Of a stretch of DNA of 64,000 bases, positions 37,118 to 47,154 are shown piece by piece. A program made the translations under genes and the position numbers. Each line of letters starts with the position of its first letter. Position 1 is the first letter of the stretch. A model generated the notes under the pieces. That model did not search any database, was not told where the DNA came from, and saw nothing but the letters and a program-made list of their open reading frames with translations. The stretch comes from Ornithodoros turicata. Lineage: Eukaryota; Arthropoda; Arachnida; Ixodida; Argasidae. The stretch lies in contig NW_026999482.1 of NCBI RefSeq assembly GCF_037126465.1, forward strand, positions 1 through 64,000, in the 5' to 3' direction.

Positions 37118-38037
37118 TTGGGTGGCAGCTTCAGCATGTCACTCAAGCACTGTTTGTTCACATTTCAGGTAATACACTATGTTTATTGCTATCGTACTGA
37201 TAACCGATATCTCTTTCTGCTACCCAACGGCCCAATGATTATGCTTTGTGATGCTTTGTCATGGTGTGACATTTCCTCACGCTTGTTGTGTTTGTCTGGG
37301 GATATCGAGTTAAATCCAGGACCCCGCACGCTTGAAGATATGGTGAAGGATGTATTGTCTGGGCAATAGGCAATGGCGAATGATATCTCGGCTATCAAAA
37401 CCAACCAGGAATGTACTAACAGCAGGCTTGAGAATCTTGATATACCAGAATTACTGCACTAGAGGCGGCTGTAGTATCAATTGCATCTTTGAACGCATCT
37501 GTGAACGAATGTAAAGTACAGATTGCTAGTTTGCAACAGTCTCTTGCTGATATGCAAAAACTCCATGACAACCTTGAGAACCGGTCACGACGCAATAATA
37601 TCGTAGTGCACGGGCTACCCGAACAGGATAAGCAAACTCCGGCAATGCTACTGCAATCTGTAACAGAGTTCCTCAGATCGAAATTAGAGTTAGAGGGTAT
37701 TGGCATCGAACGTTGTCATAGATTGGGTACCACTGTCACTCTTCGTACAAGACCGGTGATACTGAGACTTTTCGACTTCAGAGACAAACATCAAATACTG
37801 AAAATCTGCCATAAGCTCAGGGGGTCGAATGTATACGTGGATGAAGATTTTTCGTCCCGAGTACGTAATATCCGTAAAAAGCTATGGGATAGCGCCCGAG
37901 GAAATAGGTATAATGGCGACAGGGTTGTCCTGAGGTTTGATCACATGTACGTAAATGATGAAATGTACGTTTGGGACGATGGTGAAAATAAGGCAAGGAA
38001 GGTCACTAAATCTGTTCCGAAGCAAAGTCAGCGTTGA
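37118..38037 (+). pseudogene. LINE ORF1 with 2A-like motif, one stop and frameshift
   Basis: The opening frame (37118-37369) ends in a hydrophobic stretch followed by SGDIELNPGPRTLEDMVKD. GDIELNPGP at 37298-37324 satisfies the 2A ribosome-skipping consensus (D-x-E-x-N-P-G-P). A TAG at 37367-37369 closes it. The continuation is readable through about 37480, then openly from 37489 to 38037, where a coiled-coil-like region (IASLQQSLADMQKLHDNLE) is followed by NRSRRNNIVVHGLPE and an RRM/L1-ORF1-like fold with RCHRLG and RPVILRLFDFRDK. 2A-like peptides at the ORF1 N-terminus are known in some CR1/L2-type LINEs. The intact protein would be made as a cleaved leader plus an RNA chaperone (inference). 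Confidence 0.8.
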
Positions 38038-39102
38038 CAGCAACAAAATGGCAGTTTATCGCTTCTCAACATAAATGTTAGTAGTATTCTTAACAAAATT
38101 GAAAGTTTCACAGCTTTCTCTACTCATATAATCCTCATGTTGTGGCATTTACCAAAACGTGGCTACATGAAGCAATATTAGATTGTGAGGTGTCCCCGCC
38201 GGAGTATAACATTATTCGAGAGGACAGAAAAACTAGAGATGGTAGTATTGCTTTGTTTTTTTGTTTTTGTTTTTTTTAAGACGTACACCTTGTTGTGTTA
38301 CCGGAATTAGATAATCTGGAATGTTTATTCTGTAAAGTGTATAATGTCTCTTCTGTTATCTGTACTTTATATAGACCTCCTGGATCTTCTGTAAATTACT
38401 TTCCTGTAATCAAGGATTCTATCATATGTCATCATCTAGCAAATTGTAAACTCGTTTTGCTCGGTGACTTTAATTTCCCACATGTCAACTGGAGTACTTT
38501 GTTAACTGGGGATCATGACAAAATAGAGGGTGAATCTTTAATCGACCTAAGTATTGCTCTTGATTTAGTGCAGATTGTTAGAGAGCCCACTAGAACTGCT
38601 CCCGAACGTCAGGGAACAATTTTGGATTTAGTGTTTGTGAGTAATAATCTATTTACGAGAGGGTGCTTGTACGAGATAATACATGGGCTGTCTGACCATA
38701 ATGCTGCGCTCGTTAGCATTAACATCAATGTTCCTCCAGCGCCAACCGTCCGAATACCCATCCTTGACTTCGATAATGCCGCCTCAACTGCAATTATAGA
38801 TGAACTAAGCTTTTCCTTCGCCTCCTTTTGTGGTCTTGCACATACTTATGACGCTGAGTCTTTGTATACTACATTCCAAAACATAATTAAGAAGTGCATA
38901 TCTTTATTTGTCTCGTTGAAATTCGAAAGAAGGACACCATCACAGCCGTGGTACACACGGGAAATTTTGCAGCTTAAGAGGCGAATTGCGAGGATGAGAG
39001 TGCGTCTGGTTGTTAGTACCAATCACATCCTAAGATGTGAATTCCATAATTTAAAATCTCAGCTTAAGCGTAAATTGAGAGAAGCTAAATTAGCGTATGA
39101 GA

Positions 39103-39630
39103 GAGAGAGAGAGAAAGAAAGAAATACATGATGACGATGATATGGGGGTGACTTCCGCTCATTGAGCAGAATGCTACCCCATTGCTATTGGGGAAAAATG
39201 AGAATATTGTGATGAGGATGATGCCGACGACGCTGACAGGGTTTTAGAGAGAGTCGATCAGGCCGGTAGTTTGCAGGAATTTGATGAAGGGTCGCAAGAC
39301 TGACATCTGCTTTCGTGTGTCCCATGGTCCCAAAATGAGTCTGAGGTCAAGGGGTCGGCTGTCAATTCGCGCAAAGTCCTTTGCCAACAAGTGACGCTCC
39401 CTCCTATAAGTGGCACATGCGATGATCACATGGTCCGCGGTCGCTGGCACACCACACTCCGGGCACAAGGGACTACTGGCACACCCTATCTGGTAACGGT
39501 AGTACGGTGTGAAGGCAACATTCAGCCGTAAGCGATGTAGGAGGGACTTAATGAGGCGCTTCGAAACCGATACCGATGGTGGTATGTAGAGACTAACAAC
39601 GGTAAGAGTGATCTTGCCGAGACGAACCTT
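39103..39630 (-). mobile_element. 5'-truncated LINE tail with 15-bp target duplication
   Basis: Exact 15-mer AATTAGCGTATGAGA flanks it at 39088-39102 and 39631-39645. On the minus strand it encodes the C-terminus of a LINE ORF2 (CPECGVPATADHVIIACATY, a C-x2-C...H...C zinc knuckle, stop at about 39246), followed by a 3' UTR and a tail of TTTC and TC repeats (ga-rich on the plus strand at 39101-39121). It landed within the endonuclease/reverse transcriptase linker of the CR1/L2-type LINE, so it is younger than that LINE. Confidence 0.88.
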
Positions 39631-40497
39631 AATTAGCGTATGAGATTTCTTTGTCGCAGCTCATAAAAACGAACCCTAAGAAACTCTGGCCGTCCATTCT
39701 GCCCGAAAATGATCGGACTAGGTCATTTCTGATCAATGACTACCTGGAATATGATCCTCTTGTTATTGCTACTGACTTTAACAACCAGTTTGTTACTACG
39801 TTTCGCACGACGATGGAATTTCTCCAGAATTTCATGTCACTTCTGAATTACCTGTGCTTGAGGATACCGAGATTGATTCATCAGGAATATTCAGTCTACT
39901 GTTGAAACTGGATACGAGGAAGAGCAGTGGTCCAGATTGTGTGACCAATATATTTTAATATCGGTTCGCTGAATGGGCATCTAAATACCTGCAAATCATC
40001 TTTGAGAAATCTTTAAATACAGGAGTCGTCCCCACAGCATGGAAAGTAGCAAAAGTAATTCTTATACACAAGACTGGTAGCAAACAACTGATGGCTAACT
40101 ACAGACCTATCTCATTAACTTCAACATCGTGCAAAGGCTTTGAACATATTCTATGTAAGCACATTACTGATTATTTAGAAACACATTCAATTTTATCTTC
40201 TCGTCAGCACGGTTTTCGCAGGGGATTTTCAACCGTGACACAACTGTTGGAATTCACTCACTTTCTTGCATCTGCGATTAATGATAAAACCCAAGTTGAC
40301 GCTATCTTCATTGATGTGAATAAAGCCTTTGATAAGGTATGCCATATATGCTAAGCTGATTCTAAAACTAAAAGCATTAATTAGGAATGATAGGATTGTG
40401 TACTGGATCGAGAACTATCTTTCATTGCGAACCCAGTTTGTTTCGTTTGATGGACATGACTCGACCAAATCTAGCGTCTTGTCGGGTGTCCCCCAGG

Positions 40498-40739
40498 GAG
40501 AGAGAGAGAGAGAAATACATGATGACGATGATATGGGGATGACTTCCGTTCATTGAGCAGAATGCTACCCCACTGCTATTGGGGGAAAATGAGAGGATGG
40601 TGATGAGGATGATGCTGACGACGCTGACAGGGTTTTAGAGAGAGTCGATCAGGCCGGTAGTTTGCAGGAATTTGATGAAGGGTCGTAAGACGGACATCTG
40701 CTTTCGTGTGTCCCATGGTCCCAAAATGAGTGCTAGGGC
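40498..40739 (-). mobile_element. Second, shorter tail of the same LINE family
   Basis: The sequence from the GA-rich tail to caaaatgag is nearly identical to 39103-39345 (aatacatgatgacgatgatatgggg, ttttagagagagtcgatcag). It interrupts the GVPQG motif of the host LINE; reading resumes at 40740 with QGSVL. The flanks share only CAGG/CAAGG, so the target duplication is short or decayed. Truncation removes the zinc-knuckle coding part. Confidence 0.82.
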
Positions 40740-41934
40740 CAAGGATCTGTGCTATGGCCACTGCTCTTTCTGTTATTCATAAATGATGTTGTCAGTGAGG
40801 TCTCCTCAGATATAAGATTGTATTCTAGAGTGAAATCAGTAGATGATCAAGTCAATCTTAACCAGTCACTTTTGATGTTTCATAACTGGTGTAAAAGGTG
40901 GCAACTAGATATTAACTTTTCTAAATGCGCTGTGCTGTCTTTTACCAACAGGAAGATCCCTCTTTCATTTCCTTACATACTTGACTGTCATGCAATACGT
41001 AAGGCTGATACGTATAAATATCTGGGTCTGCATTTTTCTTCCAACCTAAACTGGAAAACCCATGTCAAAATTGTTTCGTCTAATGCTCTGCAGAAGCTTG
41101 GCTACTTGAAACGAACGTTAAAATTGGCCTCCACGGATACCAAGCTCCTTGCATACAAAACCTTAGTACTTCCAATTCTGGAGTACGCTTCTGTCGTTTG
41201 GGACCCTCATTTCAATAGTGACATTAATGTTCTGGAATCAATTCAAAGTAAGGCAGTTAGATTTCTTATGAAACGTTACGACAGTCAGTTTTCTCCATCT
41301 TCCGCACTGAGTTCATTGGGTCTGGTTCCACTGCGGCAGGGGCGTGCCCTTGAAAGGTTAAAATTTTTGCATTTAATAGCTCATAAACAGATTAACATAC
41401 GCCATGAACTTCGTCTAGTCTTCGGAACTCACACCCATTGAACATTGTTCCTATGCGTTCACGTATAGATGTTTTTAAATATAGTTTTTTTCCTCATACA
41501 GTTGATGAATGGAATAGGTTACCTGGTGCTATAGGGGAATTACCTGTGAAAGACTTCTGTAACCAAGCATGCCTGCTCCTGCTATAGCCTCATAGAGGCT
41601 GCAGTATTTGAAATAAATAAATAAATAAATTTATCTGGAAGGTGCTATATGCAGTAATTGCGGTTAATCTCATTTTAAACTTTAAATGCAGTGCAATGTG
41701 AGCAAGGGAGCTCAAAGTTTCTGTACACATTGCCCTTTATTCCTATGCAATTCAGGGGGGGGGATATGTTTAATGCAAAGTAAGAAAAAAGAGAAGGGAA
41801 CGGTTAGCCACGGTGTGGGCTTGCTATTCCCTAATGTTTTCAAGCAAACAAAAGAAGACAGCTGGGATACAGAAAATTATGAAAAAATACAGAAGAAACG
41901 GCTCCTTCACTAATCGTTGCGCATAGGACGCATC

Positions 41935-42165
41935 AGAGAATGCCAAGGAGTTTAGATTCCCGAAGTAATCGTGTCAGCGCAGACGTGACTTCAGCGTGCT
42001 GGGTAGGGCCAAGTAGCAGCGCGAGGGAAAGCTCTCGGTAGCCTAGATGAGCAGGGAGACTCGATCGGTGATCTTCGTACCGCTGGCAGGCAATGAGAAT
42101 GTGTGGCACATCGGCTTCTACGTTGCACGTTGGGCAAAGAGGTGATGGGTGGGGTGCTGATTCAT
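41935..42165 (-). pseudogene. Another LINE C-terminal zinc-knuckle fragment
   Basis: On the minus strand the sequence reads LCPTCNVEADVPHILIACQRYED and continues with a LALLLGPT-like segment, the same C-x2-C...H...C layout as the tail at 39.1 kb but clearly diverged. CPTC is encoded at about 42125-42136. No start, stop or target duplication was found, and it is not part of a longer frame. It lies 300 bp beyond the end of the CR1/L2-type LINE. Confidence 0.65.
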
Positions 42166-43034
42166 CTTAAGTTCAGCTCTATTGCAGTACACCTGAGATA
42201 TAGTAGTGGAGTCCGCATGTGGAATGTAGCAAGGAGTTTTTCCTTGTGCGCTATTGCTCACTTATGTTCTCATATGACCTCACCAACTAATTAAGCAGGG
42301 TATCGAGAGTGCATGCCTCCATGAAGAAAGTCATCCTTGTGGAACTACGTAATAGCCTTTGTCTGAATATAAACAAAAATCTCACGAATACAACGTTGTT
42401 GTGATGAATTATTCGACAACAGAGAACTTTTGAGAAAAGATCCCCAGAATATCTGTGCTTATACAATGCACAAAAACTGCCAGTGATTGGTCATGGTTAT
42501 GTACCTGCAATAGTTAACCTCACTACTAATGATGCTTCCAAAAGGTCTCCGGCCTCCTTAGCACACTTGCTATGTAGTGTCTTTTGCAGAAGCAGCCCTA
42601 CAAAAGCAGATCTACGGTTACCAGACGATAAATCAAAATTGAAGTAACCCGCTGTCTTTTTGAATGTTTTCCAATGCAGCAGTAGGCAGTATTAATGTAG
42701 CAGTATTAACACTGACGAACTGTTTTTCATTGGTCACTTCTGCTGTGGCATGCTGAAATATGCAAAAACACACATTTCAGTTTCATCTATGCTTCCATGT
42801 GAATCCAAGGAAAATGGGGACCTCGTTCGCTTTTGTTCCACTATTTTTCATAATATGGGAACGCAAAATCTGCTCAAATTTCGTGTTCAGTGTAGTGCAA
42901 CAACATGCAATATTTCCATGCCTCGATAGTATCCACACAACACCCGCAAGACGCTAATGCACTTTGTGATCAGTCCTATCGCACGGTTAAATGTCTCTGG
43001 AGACGCTGCAAAGAGATGATAGATACTGGGATGG
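42166..43034. other. Intergenic
   Basis: AT-rich sequence without recognisable genes or repeats, apart from the edge of the TTAA element that follows. Confidence 0.35.
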
Positions 43035-43625
43035 TTAAAGGGACTATGAAACGATTTTTTGCTTCGTTTTGTTCGAAAGAAGACATTTTTCTAAGACTAG
43101 AACCGAAATTTTACTTTCGTCGCGCGAGCGGATTTCTCGGGAGCGAATTTAAACGGAGCGGCGAAGGGAGGACAGCTGGCGCCGCGCCGTGGGGAGCTGC
43201 CGAGCGGAGACACAACGGGCAACTTGACGCGACCACGGCCGGCTCAGCAACACGTCATCGTGACGTGTTGCCGAGCCGAGGAATCCCACCAGGAGCATGC
43301 GCCGTAAGATCCCGCGTATGCGTTCATCGGGAGTGGAAGATTTCGGCAGTGGCGGCAGCCACAGCGCGAGCTCGCGGCATTACTTGCCATTGTGCAACGC
43401 CAGTGACGTAACGGGGAACCGAAGTGCGGTCCGTACAGTTACACCATCGACAGGGAATTATGCGCGGGAGAGGAGGAACGCGGAAGAGACATTTCCAGCG
43501 CGCGCTCCTCGCAGAGTGGAGCGATTTCGTCCGGAAAAATTTGTGGCATATTAGTTTCTCTGCGGGAAGAACAGTTTCCATCGAAAAAAAGTATGGGGGT
43601 TCGGGAAATTTCATAGTCCCTTTAA
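43035..43625. mobile_element. 583-bp MITE with TTAA target duplication
   Basis: The inverted ends are AGGGACTATGAAA (from 43039) and TTTCATAGTCCCT (to 43621). TTAA lies directly outside on both sides (43035-43038 and 43622-43625). It has a GC-rich interior and no transposase. The TTAA duplication suggests mobilisation by a piggyBac-type transposase; the end sequence is unlike that of the TTAA element at 10.6 kb. Confidence 0.82.
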
Positions 43626-46160
43626 TAAACATGCCAGTAGATGACGCCCCTCGACTTCTCCATCGGGGCTCACAACAACCATCTAGCATGTTATTGCTCT
43701 TACTGTACAATGACAGGGGTGCTTACAGTGTGTATCACAGGAGATGACACTCATAATAAGCGCCAGCACAGCCAGCACTGCTTATCTGAATTTTGTCCAC
43801 TGGCACATGTCGATGTCACTGTCTTTGACCACACTTTAACGGTGCTTTTACGTTTATCATGCAAGAGTTTGCAATAGCGCCTTCTAAAAATAACTGCTGC
43901 ATTTCGTGCCCCCGATCAAGCGTTACGCCGCTTTTCTTACTAACCGCGCATTTAAAACGATTCTGCTTAATTTTTACCAGTTAGACTTCGAATTAGTGAA
44001 ACATCACCTACCACAACTACTCTACAGATAGTTGTTTTCAGCACACGTTCACAGTTGCAACGTACTTAGCCCGATGTTAAACTAGCCCCTGCCCTAGTTT
44101 TAAAATACGTGCCATTCAAATACATGGGTCTTAAACCGCCGGTTTAAGTAGCTTGGGTGGATGATCGAAATAGAATATTTGAAGAGAATATTCGTCCCAT
44201 CGCGATAAAATCCATCTCCCAGGCGCTTCTAGTAACTATATTAATCAAAACTTACCCACGATTTGATGAAAAATTCTTCGTGAACCGGGGATTATGCCTA
44301 CCGGTCACAACTGCTTCTGGCAGACTCCTGCGAAATGCGCATGCGCTGTACAGGAAGCTCGCTATGTGCGGTGCCATTGGCTTCACAGCAACAGGTGGTA
44401 GACCATGGGTGGTGACTCAGGATTGGCGATGGAAAGTCTCACGTGAACGATTTAAACCCGACGTCACTAAAGCAATGGTTTAAGTAAGCTGGTGAATACG
44501 GGTACTTGTGTTTTCCAACTACATCTGAGAAATGCATTGCTTCTCCTGTATTTCAGTAGTGCACTAAGTCAAAGCTTCTTTTGGTGAACGATCCCAGTGT
44601 AGCAAGTTTAGGTAATGCGTACTTAGCATACCGGAGATCTGGAGCACCGGATCTTCAATTCATAGATTCCCCACCCTTTTTGGAAGTTCCTACATGACTC
44701 TATATGGGATTACGGCATCAGCTCCTACATGACGTAGGATCCAACATAGAAATAGGATCTTATTTGATTGTGTGACCTACGTGGAAATGGGATGCCACAT
44801 CGAAATGGGACACACGTGCAAAGAGGTTCCTACACACTCAAGAAAATGGCAGGTTACAAGTTAGTGGGGTCTATATGCACGAGACCTGATTTTTGCAACC
44901 CTTTTTCGCGTTCATGCTCGACTGTTGACCGTGTGTAATTTTTGCACCTATTATTGCGCTGTGTATATAAGGAACAAATGCCCTTGCCTTACGAACTATC
45001 CTTTCCTGATATCCTTTGTAGCATAACTTCAGAGCCACTGTCATATCTCAGCGGCAAGAGACGGCAACAGTAGCTGTATGCGATTTGCTGGTATAGGTAC
45101 GCGTTCGAAGATGAAGTTTTTGAAGAAAAACCCTTCATAAAACGCAAGTGCAGTAATGTTGAATGCGATATGCAACCGCATAATCCTATCAAATAGCATA
45201 AACGGGGAACAAAGGACTCGAGTCAAAGGTAAGCCCAGGGCGTGAAGTGTCCTACACAGAGCCAGCTCAAACAATTCGCATGGGCACCTGGCAACTGATA
45301 GGCATTATTTCCTCGAGTGGTTGCAATAGGTGTTTTTCTAATGACATTTCCGCATTCGCTCTTCCGCGTTCGGTCGTATCAACGGAAGCGCAATAGTAGA
45401 GCAACTGCTGTTGTTGCTCCTGGCTAGACTATTGAAGTACCGTGTGTTCAGGAAGATAACGCGTACGTTCGAGTATGCATGCGCACAACCGTACATAAGC
45501 GGTTGCTCTAAAATGCCCGATGTATCTATGTACAACAGTAGTTCGAACTGTTCTGTAGCTACTGTATACGATGGAAAGTAACCGTAGCAAGACAAAGGTC
45601 GTCTATTTCACGCTGTCTGTTAATGAAATACATATAGGGGCATATTTGGGTAGGGTACTGAAAATACTGACAAAATAGCATAACTGCAGGCGAGTAGTGG
45701 ATGTCCTCCATTCTTCTTCATGGCGTAAACGCATGTTTTTCTTCTTATTTTAATGTGAAAATACTGCATTTTAAGATGCTTTTGGTAGTATATTAGCATC
45801 TCACTTTCTCCAAAGGTATTCGTATACTCTGTTTAAACTACCGTTTTGGTATTTTCTACTCAGTATTGCAAATAATTTCCCTCTGTCTGTCTGCATTCAC
45901 ACCGTCTCCGTATTCACGACGAGTTACTCCTCTGCCCATTGTCTTTTTTTTTTCTTTCTTTCTTTTGAAGAAAGTGGTGGTGGTGCTTGTGAAAGAGTGC
46001 AGTGGTGGCTGTGGTAATGGATCGGCATGGTTCGGTATCGCAAGTACACTCTTCTTACGGGTTGTCACCCAAACCTTTTGCATGCAGGCGTTCCACCGAG
46101 GCGGCTCCTCCCGGCTAGAGGTGTGCGCCGAGGGCAATTTTGTCGGCGGCAGCGTACCTC
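43626..46160. other. Intergenic
   Basis: No gene recognised. The plus-strand frame 44157-44483 (108 codons) has no known motif. Related segments ggtttaagtagcttgggtgg (about 44140) and ggtttaagtaagctggtg (about 44478) flank it directly and may be ends of an unrecognised element. Around 44690-44830 short near-repeats of cctacatgac and aaatgggat occur. A T-rich run is at 45944-45966. Confidence 0.35.
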
Positions 46161-46600
46161 CCATTTTTGTGCCGGCGGCGGCGCCACGCCGATCTGCTTC
46201 AATCAGCGTGACCCATAGAAATCATAAAGAGAAATAAGGAGAAATCTTATGCTTATGATTTCTATGGCGTCTCCCCTCTCAGCTCCCGTCCCGCATCTTA
46301 AGTGTTATGTAAAAGTGCGGCATGAACACGATGCCCCTTCTTATGTAGTCTTAAAAACAATGAGTTTCCAAGCTTTTAAGTATAAATTATTGCCAGCATG
46401 CTCTGAATGGACGACCGTCGGAAAAAGCAGAGTTATGTTTCGGATTTAACCAATACAAAGAACGTGTACGGGCTCTTGTACGGGCTCTTGCCACTGCCAG
46501 CCCTTGCGGTATCGGCGGCGGCGCCGCGCCGATCCCTCTGCATCAGCGGCGGCGGCGAGTCTTATGCACTCGGCGGCGGCGCATCGGCGCGGAGGCAACC
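46160..46600. repeat. GC-rich direct repeat with hairpin
   Basis: The motif cggcggcggcgcc followed by acgccgatc or gcgccgatc occurs at about 46178-46197 and 46513-46532, and further cggcggcg runs lie at 46550-46590. Between them the perfect 15-bp inverted repeat CCATAGAAATCATAA lies at 46213-46227, with its complement at 46253-46267, leaving a 25-base loop. Confidence 0.6.
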
Positions 46601-47154
46601 TCAGGGAAACCTCAGTTCCCACAACCTCGGAGCGTCATCCCGTCCGTTCCGCGCACAAAGGAGCAAGCGACACAACAGATTCAATCAAACAACATACCAG
46701 GTTTATTGTGTCTTCGAACAGCCGAGCAAACGACGAACCCTTCTTTCCGCAATTCTACAACGGCCAAGAATGCACAAGGCCAGGCTACCTGCCTTAAATA
46801 AAAAAAGGTCTCGCCTCCCGAGTTCGTAGCACGGCATGCCCGCATATCTGGCAGGTAAGAAATCTGCCACACTTCGTATTATTGACAGCACGCCAGGGTC
46901 CTCGTTAATGGCCCAAGCAGCACAATGTACTGAAAGTCGAGCGCAATAGGTGTGACCGGTATGTGTCTTATCAATGTTCTTTAGTTTAGCTTTTAGACGG
47001 CGGGTGGCAGCGACTTCGCGACGAAGTCATGTGATAGAGCCGAGTCACGTGGGGCTCCGCTAACGGAGCGCACACGGTGAGTCCCGCCGTGCACTTCTCT
47101 CATATCCACCGTCGTTCCTCTTTGATATCGCACGCCGTAATTGCCACGAGAGTT

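Larger units (their letters stand above)
38060..41440 (+). pseudogene. LINE ORF2: endonuclease and reverse transcriptase, broken
   Basis: The endonuclease starts in broken frames near 38060 (SLLNINVSSI; a TETWL-type motif reads as TKTWL near 38150), then runs openly at 38295-39131 with YRPPGSS, LLGDFNFPHVNW and GLSDHNAALV, the catalytic signatures of APE-type endonuclease. Reverse transcriptase pieces follow: NYRPISLTS and QHGFRRGFSTVTQLLEF (40091-40260), DAIFIDVNKAFDKV (about 40300-40340), GVPQG split by an insertion at 40498, PLLFLLFINDV (from 40749), then thumb motifs to 41440. The YADD/FADD box that should follow IRLY is missing: the text goes IRLYSRVKSVDDQ, so the catalytic aspartates are deleted. 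Frameshifts also lie near 38240 (T-rich run), 39905 and 40350. Confidence 0.82.
37000..41632 (+). mobile_element. CR1/L2-type LINE, near full length, inactive
   Basis: The order is: 5' leader, ORF1 with an N-terminal 2A-like motif and a coiled-coil/RRM-type nucleic-acid-binding region, ORF2 with endonuclease then reverse transcriptase, and a 3' tail ending in repeats of aaat (41611-41632). It starts directly beside copy A of the dispersed unit. Two minus-strand tails of another LINE interrupt it (39103-39630 and about 40498-40739). Frameshifts, stops and loss of the reverse transcriptase active-site block make it dead. No target duplication was found, which is usual for CR1/L2. Clade assignment is by domain layout, not phylogeny. 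Confidence 0.85.

Noticed and set aside
37000..41632. Active LINE copy
   Set aside because: Frameshifts, a stop in ORF1, two insertions and a deleted reverse transcriptase active site rule it out.
44157..44483. 108-codon plus-strand frame as a gene
   Set aside because: No domain; the ends lie at related ggtttaagta segments, so it is more likely part of a repeat.
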